From Dicaeum eximium (lineage: Eukaryota > Chordata > Aves > Passeriformes > Dicaeidae), in the NCBI GenBank assembly GCA_013396995.1, contig VWZP01010949.1, positions 6,312 to 70,311 on the forward strand: a stretch of 64,000 bases of DNA, written 5' to 3'. Below, piece after piece: positions 49,562 to 60,362 of the stretch (its first letter is position 1; each line of letters opens with the position of its first letter). Both the position numbers and the translations under genes were made by a program. The notes beneath the pieces are model-generated. The model had not been told where the DNA came from and made no database searches. It was given only the letters and a program-made list of their open reading frames with translations.

Positions 49562-51422
49562 TGATTAGTTGACTGGGAAAGAACAGAAAACCATGGAAAA
49601 ATCATTATGTTGGTCTTCAATTAATCCATGGTACAATAGTCATTTTGACTATAACCACTTTTGTCTGAAAGGCTGTAGTAGTACAAGAGTAGGTAAGGTA
49701 TGCAGTGGGACATAAGATGTCAAATACATGTAAATGGCCTCTGCTGGAGGAGTTGCTAAATTCCCTAGATCTCAGTTATCATTGCAATTGCTGATAGAGG
49801 TCTAGGAGGGCATAAATAACTTTGAATAGATGAATAGAACTTTGTATTTGAGTCAGAATACCCCCTCTGCAATCTTCATAAAAAGAGAAATATGTACTGT
49901 TGTAGGCAACTACACTCTGGAGTTGTTTGCCATGACATGTTATGGACCCAGGTAGATGCAGGTAAGAAGGAATACCCAAATTTAGAGAATAAGGACTTTG
50001 CTTACTGTTAAAGTTGACAGTACTGATGGAGCTAGGCTTTAGCTCAGGGCATCCCTACATCCCTTGTCCGCAAAGGCCAGGAATGGGCAGTGGGGAAAAT
50101 TTACTTATTGTCTCCTCTATGTATTCATCTTGTAAGAAATGTTTTCCATGTGGGCTGCATTTTAGAAGAAAATTAGTATCTTCCAGCACTTTTGCTGTCC
50201 CATCCCTATAATAGCATCTTACAGTCCTGTGGACTCTTCAAACACACATTCAAAATTTATTTTTGCAATTATGGCATACATACATACTCTCCATTTTTAG
50301 TCTTTCCCCCTGCTCTAAGGATTAAATTGCAGCAGTTTGTTTCAAGGTATTAGAGTAATATTATATTAATAGTCTAATAGACTATATTAATATATCTAAT
50401 CTTAATAGTCTATTCTGAAACATAAAATCACATATTTATTAGTACATAAAAATTAGTGTAATTATTGATGTTCTCCTGAAAGTGTGGATTTTCTAAGATG
50501 TACATAAATCATAAAATAACAAAAAACATTAATAAAATTTAACTTACATTTGGGAATAATGCATCAGAAGCTGATTTGATCATATCCCATTATTTTTTCT
50601 GATGTCCTTATGTGTAGTTGTGAAGATACAACCTACACACTTATAGGTATATTTGTCCTCACTGTTATATCTCTCACTTTAAAAGAGAAAAATAAATATT
50701 CCTGGGCTTTGCATTTTGTATTTGAGATTTCTGATTGTTAACTGTCTTGTTTTGATTACTGCCATGGTTAAGAGCTGCTGGTTCACAGACAACTGACAAA
50801 ACTTGTTTTTCCTGGAAGTCATCTGTGACTCTCTTTAGAACAGCTTGTGCTAATTAGGCTCTGAAGTGTCGTCTCAGTAGAAAACTTTTTTCTTCTGCAT
50901 TTTAAGAATAGCATCTTGTCTGCTAAAAAAATAATTTGTTAGATTAATGATCTAGCGCAGTTAAATAAAATTTTTATGCTGAAAAGCCCATTGATTTGCC
51001 AGTTCATTTTAAGTATTTTTAAAGTACTTTTTACTGTAAAATATTTATTTGTAAATCGAAAGCCAGACTTGGGCTTCAAATTATGTTTCTGTTGTAGTGG
51101 CTCATGGGTTTTGTGCACCTCTGATAATTCAAATGAAGATAATTTGAAGCTTTTGGAAGTTCTGAATAAACATATAGCTAATACCATGACGCAAAAACTT
51201 TAATGTGTTGTGCAACCAAGGAAGTTCAGAGAAAAAGAAATGTAAGTGGGATGAGTAAGTTATTTGGGTAGTTAGACTTCCAGAATATTAACTCTATTTT
51301 TACAGTGCTCACTGTAAAAGGAAAAGAACAATTTTTTAGCCTTTTAGAATGCAGTATTACAGTCATACGTACATGTTTTATGGTCACTGTAAGGAGGACC
51401 AGTGTTTGTAAGCTTGACTGCA

Positions 51423-51462
51423 TGTCTCTTACTGTGATTCTGTGTCTCTTACTGTGATTCTG
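51423..51462 (+). repeat. Perfect tandem duplication of a 20-bp unit
   Basis: The unit TGTCTCTTACTGTGATTCTG occurs twice head to tail with no mismatch. ATTCTG at its end recalls the CR1 terminal octamer, but no CR1 body precedes it. Confidence 0.95.
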
Positions 51463-51778
51463 TTTGGGGTTTATTTACTGTGGAGTTTTTGTTCCTGGAG
51501 GCAATGCTGAAAATAGCCTTTTTAACATAGGTAGAGGATTTATGTTACAGGCAGCTGGCCATGAACGAGTAGGTAAAGCCAACAGACTTGTTCAGACACT
51601 TTGGCTGGTGAGGTGTTAAGTGTAACATCCCTGTCAGATGAGCTAGCACTTTTCAACAGAAAGGATGTTGATGTGCACCTACTTTGAAAGAATAAATAGG
51701 TTGGTAATTTGATGAAGATGTTCATTAACAAGCAAGAAAATTTGTCATAAACATAACAAGCATTGAAAGTTTGTAATT

Positions 51779-51892
51779 TTTGTTTTTGTGGGGTTTTTTG
51801 GTTGGGTTTTGTGGGGTTTTTTGTTTGTTTGGTTTTGGTTTTTTTTTTTTTTTTGGTTGATGTTCTTGTTGTTGTGTTTTGGTTTTTTATGT
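51779..51892 (+). repeat. T/G-rich low-complexity tract, 114 bp
   Basis: The tract is nearly free of A and C on the + strand and includes two GTGGGGTTTTTTG-like units, GTTTGTTTGG and a run of 16 T at about 51839-51854. It has strong strand asymmetry and no recognised element. Confidence 0.9.
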
Positions 51893-52710
51893 GGATTTAA
51901 CCTTGGAGCAGTTCCAGCTGTGTTAATAAACCACAGGAAACTGCAGTGAACATAAATATATTTAAAGAAGAAATTCTGTCTCTTACCTAATGCACAGACA
52001 ACTAAGCAAGAGCAGCTGCTTACTGAAGCCAGTTTCTTTTTCATATGTGAAATTCATAATGAAAGACAAGACATGAGACTAGTTCACAGCAAGTAGTTGG
52101 CTGATTTACACCCAGTAGTTGGCTTGCACATAGAAGGTTGAATTTGGTTAATAGGGGAGAAGTCATATGGCATTAATTGCTTCTGATGCTTCCAGACATT
52201 TCTAGAATCAGCAATCTAATTTAATCTCAATGAAATTTAAATATTATATTTTGTCTGCCAGACTTACAAAGTTCAAACATAATAGATTTTCTTCAAAGAA
52301 TTCCAAGTATAAAAACATTTTTGGTGATATGTGAGGATATGTAGGGGCATTACTTGAGTATTATATTAGTATCACATGCTCAATATATGAGTATTATTGT
52401 GAATTCCTAATAATGCTGAATGCGCCTTCTGTAGAAAAGGTATGAAACTTGAAACGTTCATAATTCTTTGGGAGTAAATGGGGCAATCAGAATACTGGAC
52501 AGCAACTGGTAGTACTCACGGTGTATGGAAAACCTGCCGTTTTAGAGGTTAGAAGAAGGTTAGGGGACTTCTTTTCCCTTGAGAAAGCTAGAGGTTATCA
52601 TGCAGTTTTCTGTTAGTACTGAGCATCATCAGGAAGACGGAGGTTTGGGAATTCTCTTTTTGTAGATCCCAGCAAATAAGTTTTATCCAACTGGGAATAG
52701 CCATCAACAC

Positions 52711-53270
52711 TGTCATGACTGAGCTCCAGATGGCAACTAAACTCCACACAGCTCCTTGCTCTCTCCCCACACAGTGAAATGGGAGGAGAGCATTGCAAGG
52801 ATAAGAGTGGGAAAAGCAATGGGTTCGGATAAAAAATAGTTTCCTAATTGAAATAAAAATAACACTACTAATGATAGCAATAATGAGAAGGAAAATAACA
52901 GTGATAAGTAAATGCCAAGCAAGAGAAATGATGCTGCTGAAAACAATTGCTTACCACCAACCAACCAAAGGCTGGCCAGTCCCTGAGCATCACCCCCTTG
53001 GCAGCCTCCTCCCCAGTGTTTTTGCTGAGCACAGTGCTGCAGGGTTTGGGATATCCTGCTAAGCTGGGGTCACCTGTGCTGGCTGTGCCCTCTGCCAGCA
53101 TCTGGCCCAGCCCCAGCTCTCTTGGTGGTGAGCTGGTGCGAGGAGGAGGAGGAGAGGCCTTGAATCTCTGTAACCTTCCTGTGTTACCCTCACTGCTCTC
53201 ACACAAACCCAAAATGTAGTTTCTTACCAGCTACTGTGTAATTAACTCTATCACAGCCAAAACCAGCACA
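52711..53270 (-). mobile_element. Diverged ERVL-like solo LTR
   Basis: On the + strand it follows, in order, the reverse complement of an LTR common in birds. The matching parts are GGCAACTAAACTCCACACAG, CACAGTGAAATGGGAGGAGA, an A/AAT-rich stretch (about 52845-52915), TTGCTTACCACCAACC, AGTCCCTGAGCATCACCCCC, GGGTCACCTGTGCTGGCTG, and the terminal AATTAACTCTATCACAGCC and AAACCAGCACA. Read on its own strand it starts TGTGCTGGTTTTGGC and ends TCATGACA, both TG...CA. No clear target duplication is visible, which suggests age. The 90-residue open frame at 52947-53219 lies inside it and is not a gene. The family name is from memory. Confidence 0.72.
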
Positions 53271-54936
53271 GCAAGAAAAGTATTTCTGATGTTTTGCATT
53301 ATAATAAAGGATCACTCCCAGCACTTCAAAATGCAGTACTGGGTTTTGTCTATGGCAAGAGTGATTTTTCTGTTTTATTGGAACAATTTTTAAGTTCACT
53401 GATGATGGCTGAAGTCAGCACCCTGATGTTCACTTCTTCTGGTATTGTTACCAGCTGTACTACTTCAAGCTCCAGCATTAAAAGTCTTTCGGTTTGGTCA
53501 TCAAATCCTACAAGAGGATGCATGTGATTGTGGAACTACAAGGCACAAAATGATTTTAGAAATATTCTTGTTTTCAGTTCAGCTGTTGCAGCATAACATT
53601 TTTGAAATAAAACATTACATTTCAGAGCATTTATTCTCTGTTTTTTTATTCAAGTTAGTGTAAGTCATACCTACATTTAGCATGACATCTCAGTCAAAGG
53701 ACTACATTTTTTTTTTTCCTTGACCAGATTTTGGTTTTTCTTTATATCCCAGATGGCAATTTCCTATTTTGGAAACAAATCGTAAAAGTCTAAATACTCT
53801 ACTTTATTTTTAATTTGTCATTGTTTTGTTCAGTCCTGGACAGTACTTTTTGTCAAAAGTTCTGTGTCCAAAAGCTTTCAGCCAGTTCTTTTGAGGGCAA
53901 CTCTCAAAAGTTGGCAGAATAGTGATAGGCTTACTCCTACTTGTGGATGAAGTGTGCTCACAGACTGACAGGTATTTGGACTGCAAGAAGAATGCCTTAT
54001 CTTATTAATTTGGAATGATAATTATGACTAAATTTCAAATACTGTCAAACATTTCAAAGTTGACCTTTACATGAAAATATTCAGCAAACATGCTGAACTG
54101 GAGGGCACCACTCCATTGAAAGGAAGTTCCTGGGAAGAAGGCCAAACACTTGAAACAATGTTTTGATTGCTTACTCCAAATTTTCAAACGATGAGCGATG
54201 ACAATTGTCCCTGCTGAATGTATTTCTGGTCTGAATAATTTACCATTACCCAAATTAAGCTTCAGGTTCCTTGAGCTTTTACAGACGCTCTTTTACAGTT
54301 ACAGACGCTCTAATTTTAAGAATCTGAACTTGAACTCAAAGCCCTACCATTAAGGCTTCATTGGGTTTTTTGAAAACTAAGGTATTACGTAGTAAAGGCA
54401 TTATAGCCTGTACACTAAATATGTTTGACAGGCTGCAGTCTCCTATGAACTCTCCTGGGACATCTGACTCTTCTAAATGTTTTTAAAACCACTATTGGTG
54501 ATTCAGAATATTGAACACTTTATGAGTAATTAAGAGTGATAAATGTAGGGGCACAGCTCTGTGCTTTGCACTCTGTTCCTCTAAGTCTGTCAGAGGAAAT
54601 ACCTGTTCAAACTTGTGTCCTATTGTTGTAGACGTTTATTTTCCTTTACAGCAGTACTGACATTCATAGGTGTGTTCTATCACATCTCATTAAGGTGCCG
54701 AGCAATGCTTTTAAAGAATGCATTTCCTGTACATCACAGTCCATGTAATCATTGCTGTGAGGTGATGTTACCATGGGCTGCAAATCAAGTAGGTAATCCT
54801 TTGTCAGGCATCTGTTTATGTACTGGGATGGCTCTGACCACAACAAGGTTTCAGTCTTGTTTGGGTCTAATTATGCCATAATATATGAAGTGAATAATAA
54901 CAAAAAATAATTGAATGTGGTGGTTGTGTTTCCTAG

Positions 54937-55042
54937 GTATAGCATACCTGAGTGGAATGTGCAGCGAAAAACGAAAATGTATAATTGCAGAGGACAATGG
55001 TCTGAATCTGGCTTTTACAATTGCCCATGAAATGGGCCACAA
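54937..55042 (+). CDS. ADAMTS19: ADAMTS19 exon: zinc-binding HEMGH motif
   Basis: The acceptor is GTTTCCTAG and the donor is GTAAGT. Two bases complete a Gly codon, 34 codons follow, and two bases (AA) remain, as expected for the Asn that follows HEMGH in the family. The peptide reads IAYLSGMCSEKRKC and later NLAFTIAHEMGH. In HExxHxxGxxH proteases the two histidines bind the catalytic zinc and the glutamate activates water; all three are intact here. The third histidine and the Met-turn must lie in the next exon, outside the window. The cysteine pair in GMCSEKRKC is a family feature. Met in HEMGH fits ADAMTS19; ADAMTS17 has Leu there. Nothing suggests pseudogenisation. Confidence 0.96.
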
Positions 55043-58000
55043 GTAAGTATGTGGATATTAAAGCCTAGTATTTGTTTGCATGTAATACTACTATGATTTG
55101 ACTAATTTGATTGTGTACTTCAGTTTTTCCTTTCTTTCTATAAGGAAGGGATTTAAATTAAATGAAAAATTCAGAAAATTGTATTTCCATTAATAATAAT
55201 AATAATATGTATCGATATATGGTATGTAGCTTAAGAAAATGTTTATTACTTGAAGTAATACAAAAATCTTTATAGCTACAAAATAAATAGATTAACTGGA
55301 AAGACTGCCATTGTTTAGGGAAAATCAGGTGCCTCAAGATGTTTTTTCTTTGCTGACTATGGTATTGTGTAAGAGATCCAACTCTAAAAATTGTTGCCAA
55401 CAAACATTTTAATGAGATCATAAGTTGGAAGAACCCTTATTTAATTTGGCTTTCTCATGATAGATCCCATTAAAGTGTAGAATAGTCATTGGTCATTGCA
55501 ACATTAATGTTTTTCATCTTAGAAGAAGAAAAGAATGGCAAAACGAAGATGAAGGTAACTGTCCTTCAAAATTGGGCTGGATATTTTTATTCATTCAGTG
55601 TCAAATATTTTAAACCAAAGTGAAAAATTCTTATTTTGCAATAATAAAATCTATTAATAAGAGTTGAACTTCATTCTTTCCTTCACTACTTGAAAAGAAA
55701 AAGAAATAGAAAATGTTTTATTTTTACTGAAATAAAAGGGAGGAATGTATTACTCTGTCATTTTTCTTCAGTGTCTGTGTCAGGTATTTCTGTATTTGTA
55801 TTATAGTGTGAGTTCCAGAGTGACAGCAGAGAGGGATGTTTTGCTAAATGTGTGGTTAGGTATTCAGGACAAGTACTTTGAATTGAAAGTGACTTGGTCT
55901 AAATTTGGTCAAAGCTTTCTGAGAACAGAAATCCTACCATCTAATGTTGACAAATGAAGTTAATTGCAAGAAAAAACTTGAAATTAAAATATTTGTATTG
56001 ATTTTTTTTTTTGGATGCAAAATCAACAAATACAGAGAAAATATTTAAAGATTGATACAAGTATAAGTTGCTGCATGAAATTGATATTTTCTGGTGGTTT
56101 TGTATTTGGTTTTGGTTTGTTTTTTTTTTTTTTTTGCATTTTCATAACTGCAGAAAAAAACTCCTGGTTAATATAAGCCAGCCTGCTTGCATGATAGTTG
56201 CGATAAAGGACAGGCTTAAAAAGGAATACTTATTTATGTTTTGTAGCTACATATCATTCTATTTCTATTTTTTGCTGTAGTGTTTGCTGGTAGTGGAAGA
56301 GGGAATGGGCAGAGGTAGAATTATTTTCTGTAAACTTTTTCCTATGACAGTAAACCAACAATAAGGAGAAAGAAACAATCACTGATTCTGATCTACAGAT
56401 AAGTTCACTGGTACAGTAAATTAGAAAATTGTTTGAGGTAGTTATGATAATAACAGAATAAGTACTGCTTTATGCCCAACACAATAAAAGTATTTTTAAA
56501 GCATGGAAGCCTTTGCTGCAAAATTACTGTATTTGAAAAAAGAGACGTCTCAATCAACAAGAAATACAACACCTTATGCTCCCTGAAAAATGGTGATACA
56601 TAATATTATTGCAAAGTTATGGGTGATGTGTTGGTTGTGCGCTAGCAAATTTGTGAACGTGGGATACTGATCTTAAAAAGTTTATGTGGTTACATAGTGG
56701 CAAGGTTTTTGTCTTGCAGAAGACAATCAAACCCATCTTTGACTTCCTAAGGTCTTCTAGATGGCAAGCAGTACACGAAACAAGGTAGACAGAGAAGCTC
56801 ACTGTTGCTGCTAGCAGTTCTTCCAAGACTGCAGCACAGGTCAGGCTCTTAAACCTGTGTTACATTCATTTGTGAACTTGGAATATCTTCATGGCTTTGC
56901 ATTGCTGTTGGACTGTAAAAGAGAATGGAATTTGCATGATCTTCTTACAGAAACATAAAACTTGTATTGCTGATATATAAATTCCAGGGAAAAAAGAAGC
57001 TACAAGGCTACGTATGAAATTTCAGAGCTTTCAAATCCTTTCAATCAATACTAATTCAAACAAACTTGGAAAAACAAATCAAATCATGATGGTACCGAGC
57101 CACCATAGTCTCACAGAAGTAATGGCATTTGGATATCTTTAGAGACATCCTCACAATTCTCTGTGGGTAATGTAATAGATATTTTGAAAAAGTGGAAATA
57201 AATAATACATCAAATCTTGTGTCAATGTAAAGACAGGATGTTGGCTGAACCAGACATTTCTTCAAGAAATCCAATGGTAAATCCAAAACTAATAAAGGTT
57301 TGTAACAAACCACATAGTGTATAGAAAAAAAAGCAACAAAAACCAAAAAAACAAACACAAGAAAAAAAGGAGCATCCCCCAGTGCAAAAGATGCAGAGGC
57401 ATGGAGGCATAGATCCCTGCTTCATGATGGAGTTAGCTGTCACAATCTCAAATGGAGTGGTCTTGCACCAAGGAGTGTAAGGTGACATTTTAGAGACACT
57501 TGTTTTTTCTGCATGAATGTCTCTGTTTGCCAGCCATGCCCTGGCAATTGCAAAACGACACTAGAAGTAGTTGAACCTTTGTGAAGAGACAGTATAAAAA
57601 TGTTTGAAGAGGAACATTTGAATGTAGATCCTATTGGAAAGGACTTGAGCAGATTCAAATATATCTAGAGTATCTCTTACAGAGATTTGTCTTGCTCATT
57701 CTTAACTGCCTCAGAAGCAGAGATTAAATGCTCACCATACAGACCAGTCATATATAGTTCCTTCAACACATCATCTTTCCTAGAAAATTTTCAGTCTTTT
57801 TGAATCTTGAGGTCATTTAGCTACTACCTTGGTTTTTTTGAGTGGAATGTCTTTACCCATTCTGTTTGCTCTTGTGAAGAACCTAGTTCAGCAGCATAGA
57901 ACCAAAAGCTTTCTCAAAGATTTTGCTTCTGGAAGGATAGAGAAAAAACCAGTTATTTTCCCTTCTGTACTACAAATATTATTCTTGCCCATAAATTATC

Positions 58001-58126
58001 ATACAAATAGATTCAAAACTTATGCAATATAGATGCTGTTGATTTTAGTCTTCTGAGAGCATATACAAAGACATTACCAGTTGTCATTGTATTGGTGAAT
58101 ATAAAGTTCTGATGTGTTCCTTTCAT

Positions 58127-58222
58127 TGAAGAAATTTTTCCTGATACCCAGCCTGAACCTCCCCTGGTACAGAGGCCTTTCCTCTTGACCTGTCGCCAGT
58201 TGCTGGAGAAGAGGCCCTTATG
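58127..58222 (-). mobile_element. CR1 LINE fragment, about 95 bp
   Basis: The + strand text AGAAATTTTTCCTGATACCC, AGCCTGAACCTCCCCTGG, CTTTCCTCTTGACCTGTC and GGAGAAGAGGCCCTT matches an inner segment of CR1 in reverse complement. Both the 3' terminus and the more 5' part are missing, so it is an internal remnant. Confidence 0.78.
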
Positions 58223-60294
58223 TTGAATACATTCTGATACATGGGTGTTTATTAAGTGTTGTGTTGTTGTTTTTTTAGTTATTCCAAGTAAAAGAGAAAC
58301 ATTCTCAATGAAATACAATGGCAGACTAAACCTTACTTTGCAATATGAAATGTCTTTGTTCTAGCCTTGTGTATCTGAATGCAGATGATATTTTAATGAC
58401 ATTGAGAGTGAATGTAAGTCAACAATTGATTTTTGAGCTCTGTCTGTGTAATCAGTCCTTAATAATTGTATCACATTAATGGATTTGATTTTATTAAACA
58501 TATCCTTTTTATTAAAACAAATTTACTGAGCAATTAGGTAATTAAATAATGAGATCACATTACAAAGTAAAAACTAACAACAGTTAATTAAAAGATGTTG
58601 TCTCTGTGTGGAGAACAGAGAGAAGAGTGAGAATTGCTGGTATTGAGGTTAACAAGCTACATGTGATTTTACTTAAATGATGGCCCTCTATGGGCTGTGA
58701 TTCCTTTTGGAGGCTGGAGAAATAAAGAACGGATGTAAATTTCTGCATCTCAAAATACATTAATTAACAATTATTAAGTGCTCTAAATGTAGTTTAGAAG
58801 TTGTCTTAGCCACTTAAAAGGGAAACTGGTGGAATTTTTCAGAATTGATTTCATACACACCTGCATTCTTTTTCTGACAAGCATTTTCTGAAACATGAGA
58901 GGTAACTGTTACTAAAATTCAGGATTCTACCACATATTTTATAGTGCTGAACAGGGAGTCTGTGGAATATCTGAATCACCTATTTAGTAGTTTTTAACAA
59001 AAAGCATATATTCTTTGTGAATATATTAAAAACTTGTATGAAATCCTGTGGAACGTGATGAGAGCTTTAAATGGAAGATAAGGAAATGCTAATGGAGAGT
59101 CAGTTACTCCCCGTGTTGTTCTTACCACTGTCCAAAATATGATCACAGAACACAATAAAATCCATATGAGTTATAAAAACAAGGGTCTATCAATCTTTGT
59201 GAATGTGTTAGTCATGTGGAAAAAGGAATATCATTAAAGTAATTGAAAAAAAAGAGCTGTCTGGATATTTAAAAGGTTGAAGTAGAATGATACAACTGAC
59301 CTTATTTTCAAGGAGGAACAAGATTAGCTTAGGAAAGAAAAGATATTAATTAGATTTGGTAGAAGACCTCTTATAACTTGAAAATCATCTAATATAATGA
59401 AAATTTCAGGAGAAGCAGTAGTCACCTCTGCCAATAAAAATGTGAAACAATTAGGTTAATTTTAGTGAGGATCAGTAAATTAAAGCATTTGACGTGTGAC
59501 TTCTGGTCTTGGATGTTCAAGGTATTTGTTTAGCATTTATTTTGTTCCCTCATTGTTCGACTGCCTCACCAAAGAATGAAATCTTACTTCGTAAATGAGT
59601 GAATATGCAGATAGTCCGCCTGCTGTTCACATTTTAATGACTTTTCTATCTTAAGAAAGAAGGGTAGAGAGGTTTAACAGGTTAGCGCATTGTTTTTCTC
59701 TTTCCTCAATCTGTGGAGTAAACCAAGTAAGTATTTTGAGTCTCATAATTACCTGTTACCGGGAACTTCTCAAAGGTTGCCTTCACCAGGAGAGCGACTG
59801 GAGGATTCATTTGGAAAAAAAATAGAGGAAGAAAACTCTTCTTGTATTTGGTCAGTGACAGCAGCCTTTCTTATGAATGATGGAAGAGTTCCTCCCCTTC
59901 CATGTGCCTTTCCCTTTTCTGGACCAAATTACAAAGGCTGAGTTTGAAATTCCTACTAACTCATGACAAGACTAGCTTGCTTTTGAAATATATCTATATT
60001 AGGACTGTAATTGTTGGTATCTGTATTAACTGAATAGACTTTTCATTCCTGAAAACGGATTTTGGATGAACAAGCTGTGATTTAAATCATACTGCTGAAA
60101 TTACTTTCTTCCATGGGAGCTTTCACATGCATTAGTTACCTTCTAGCCTTGCAGCACATTGTACTGCTCTTACTTGAATAATTATTTGATATTTATTTTA
60201 CATTCTGCAAAGCAAGAGGAGTTTGTTGGGTTTTTTTAAAAGAATAAATCAGAAAGCATAAAAGTGACATACATTGAGATGATATGTTAGGATA

Positions 60295-60362
60295 ATTATT
60301 CCATTGATAATAATTATATTTATATAAAATATATAATATGATATAATATATAATTAATTATT
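60295..60362. repeat. AT-rich patch with TATAATATAT and ATAATTAT palindromes
   Basis: About 68 bases consist of A and T almost only (GATAATAATTATATTTATAT, then ATATAATATGATATAATATA). Several self-complementary stretches overlap. Confidence 0.85.

Larger units (their letters stand above)
32063..54936. other. ADAMTS19 intron, 22.9 kb
   Basis: The intron runs from donor GTAAGT to acceptor TTTCCTAG. It holds a CR1 at 35130-35482, a TGGT microsatellite at 35945-35996, an AAAC-rich tract at 43745-43786, a CR1 interrupted by a solo LTR at 48405-49561, T/G-rich sequence at 51779-51892 and an ERVL-like LTR at 52711-53270. About 37560-37990 is visibly less AT-rich than its surroundings but matches nothing I know. 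The rest is unremarkable. Confidence 0.85.
12384..55042 (+). other. ADAMTS19: ADAMTS19 locus, six internal exons (partial gene)
   Basis: This span runs from the first to the last visible exon of a secreted zinc metalloprotease of the ADAMTS family. The exon lengths are 166, 173, 84, 158, 44 and 106 bp. Their end phases (1, 0, 0, 2, 1, 2) each match the start of the next exon, giving one open frame of about 243 codons. The peptide matches my recollection of human ADAMTS19 much better than its closest paralogue ADAMTS17. Examples are YNIETVVVADPAMVSYHG, the exon opening VFNLFQHKSLG, and GMCSEKRKCIIAEDNG. The full human protein is about 1,200 residues, so this is roughly a fifth of it. The signal peptide, early prodomain and everything after HEMGH are missing because the window is cut, not because the gene is broken. 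The family is secreted and acts in the extracellular matrix. No substrate can be read from the sequence. Confidence 0.93.

Noticed and set aside
52947..53219. 90-residue open frame with a Pro/Ser-rich look
   Set aside because: It lies entirely inside the ERVL-like LTR, whose higher GC content keeps the frame open.
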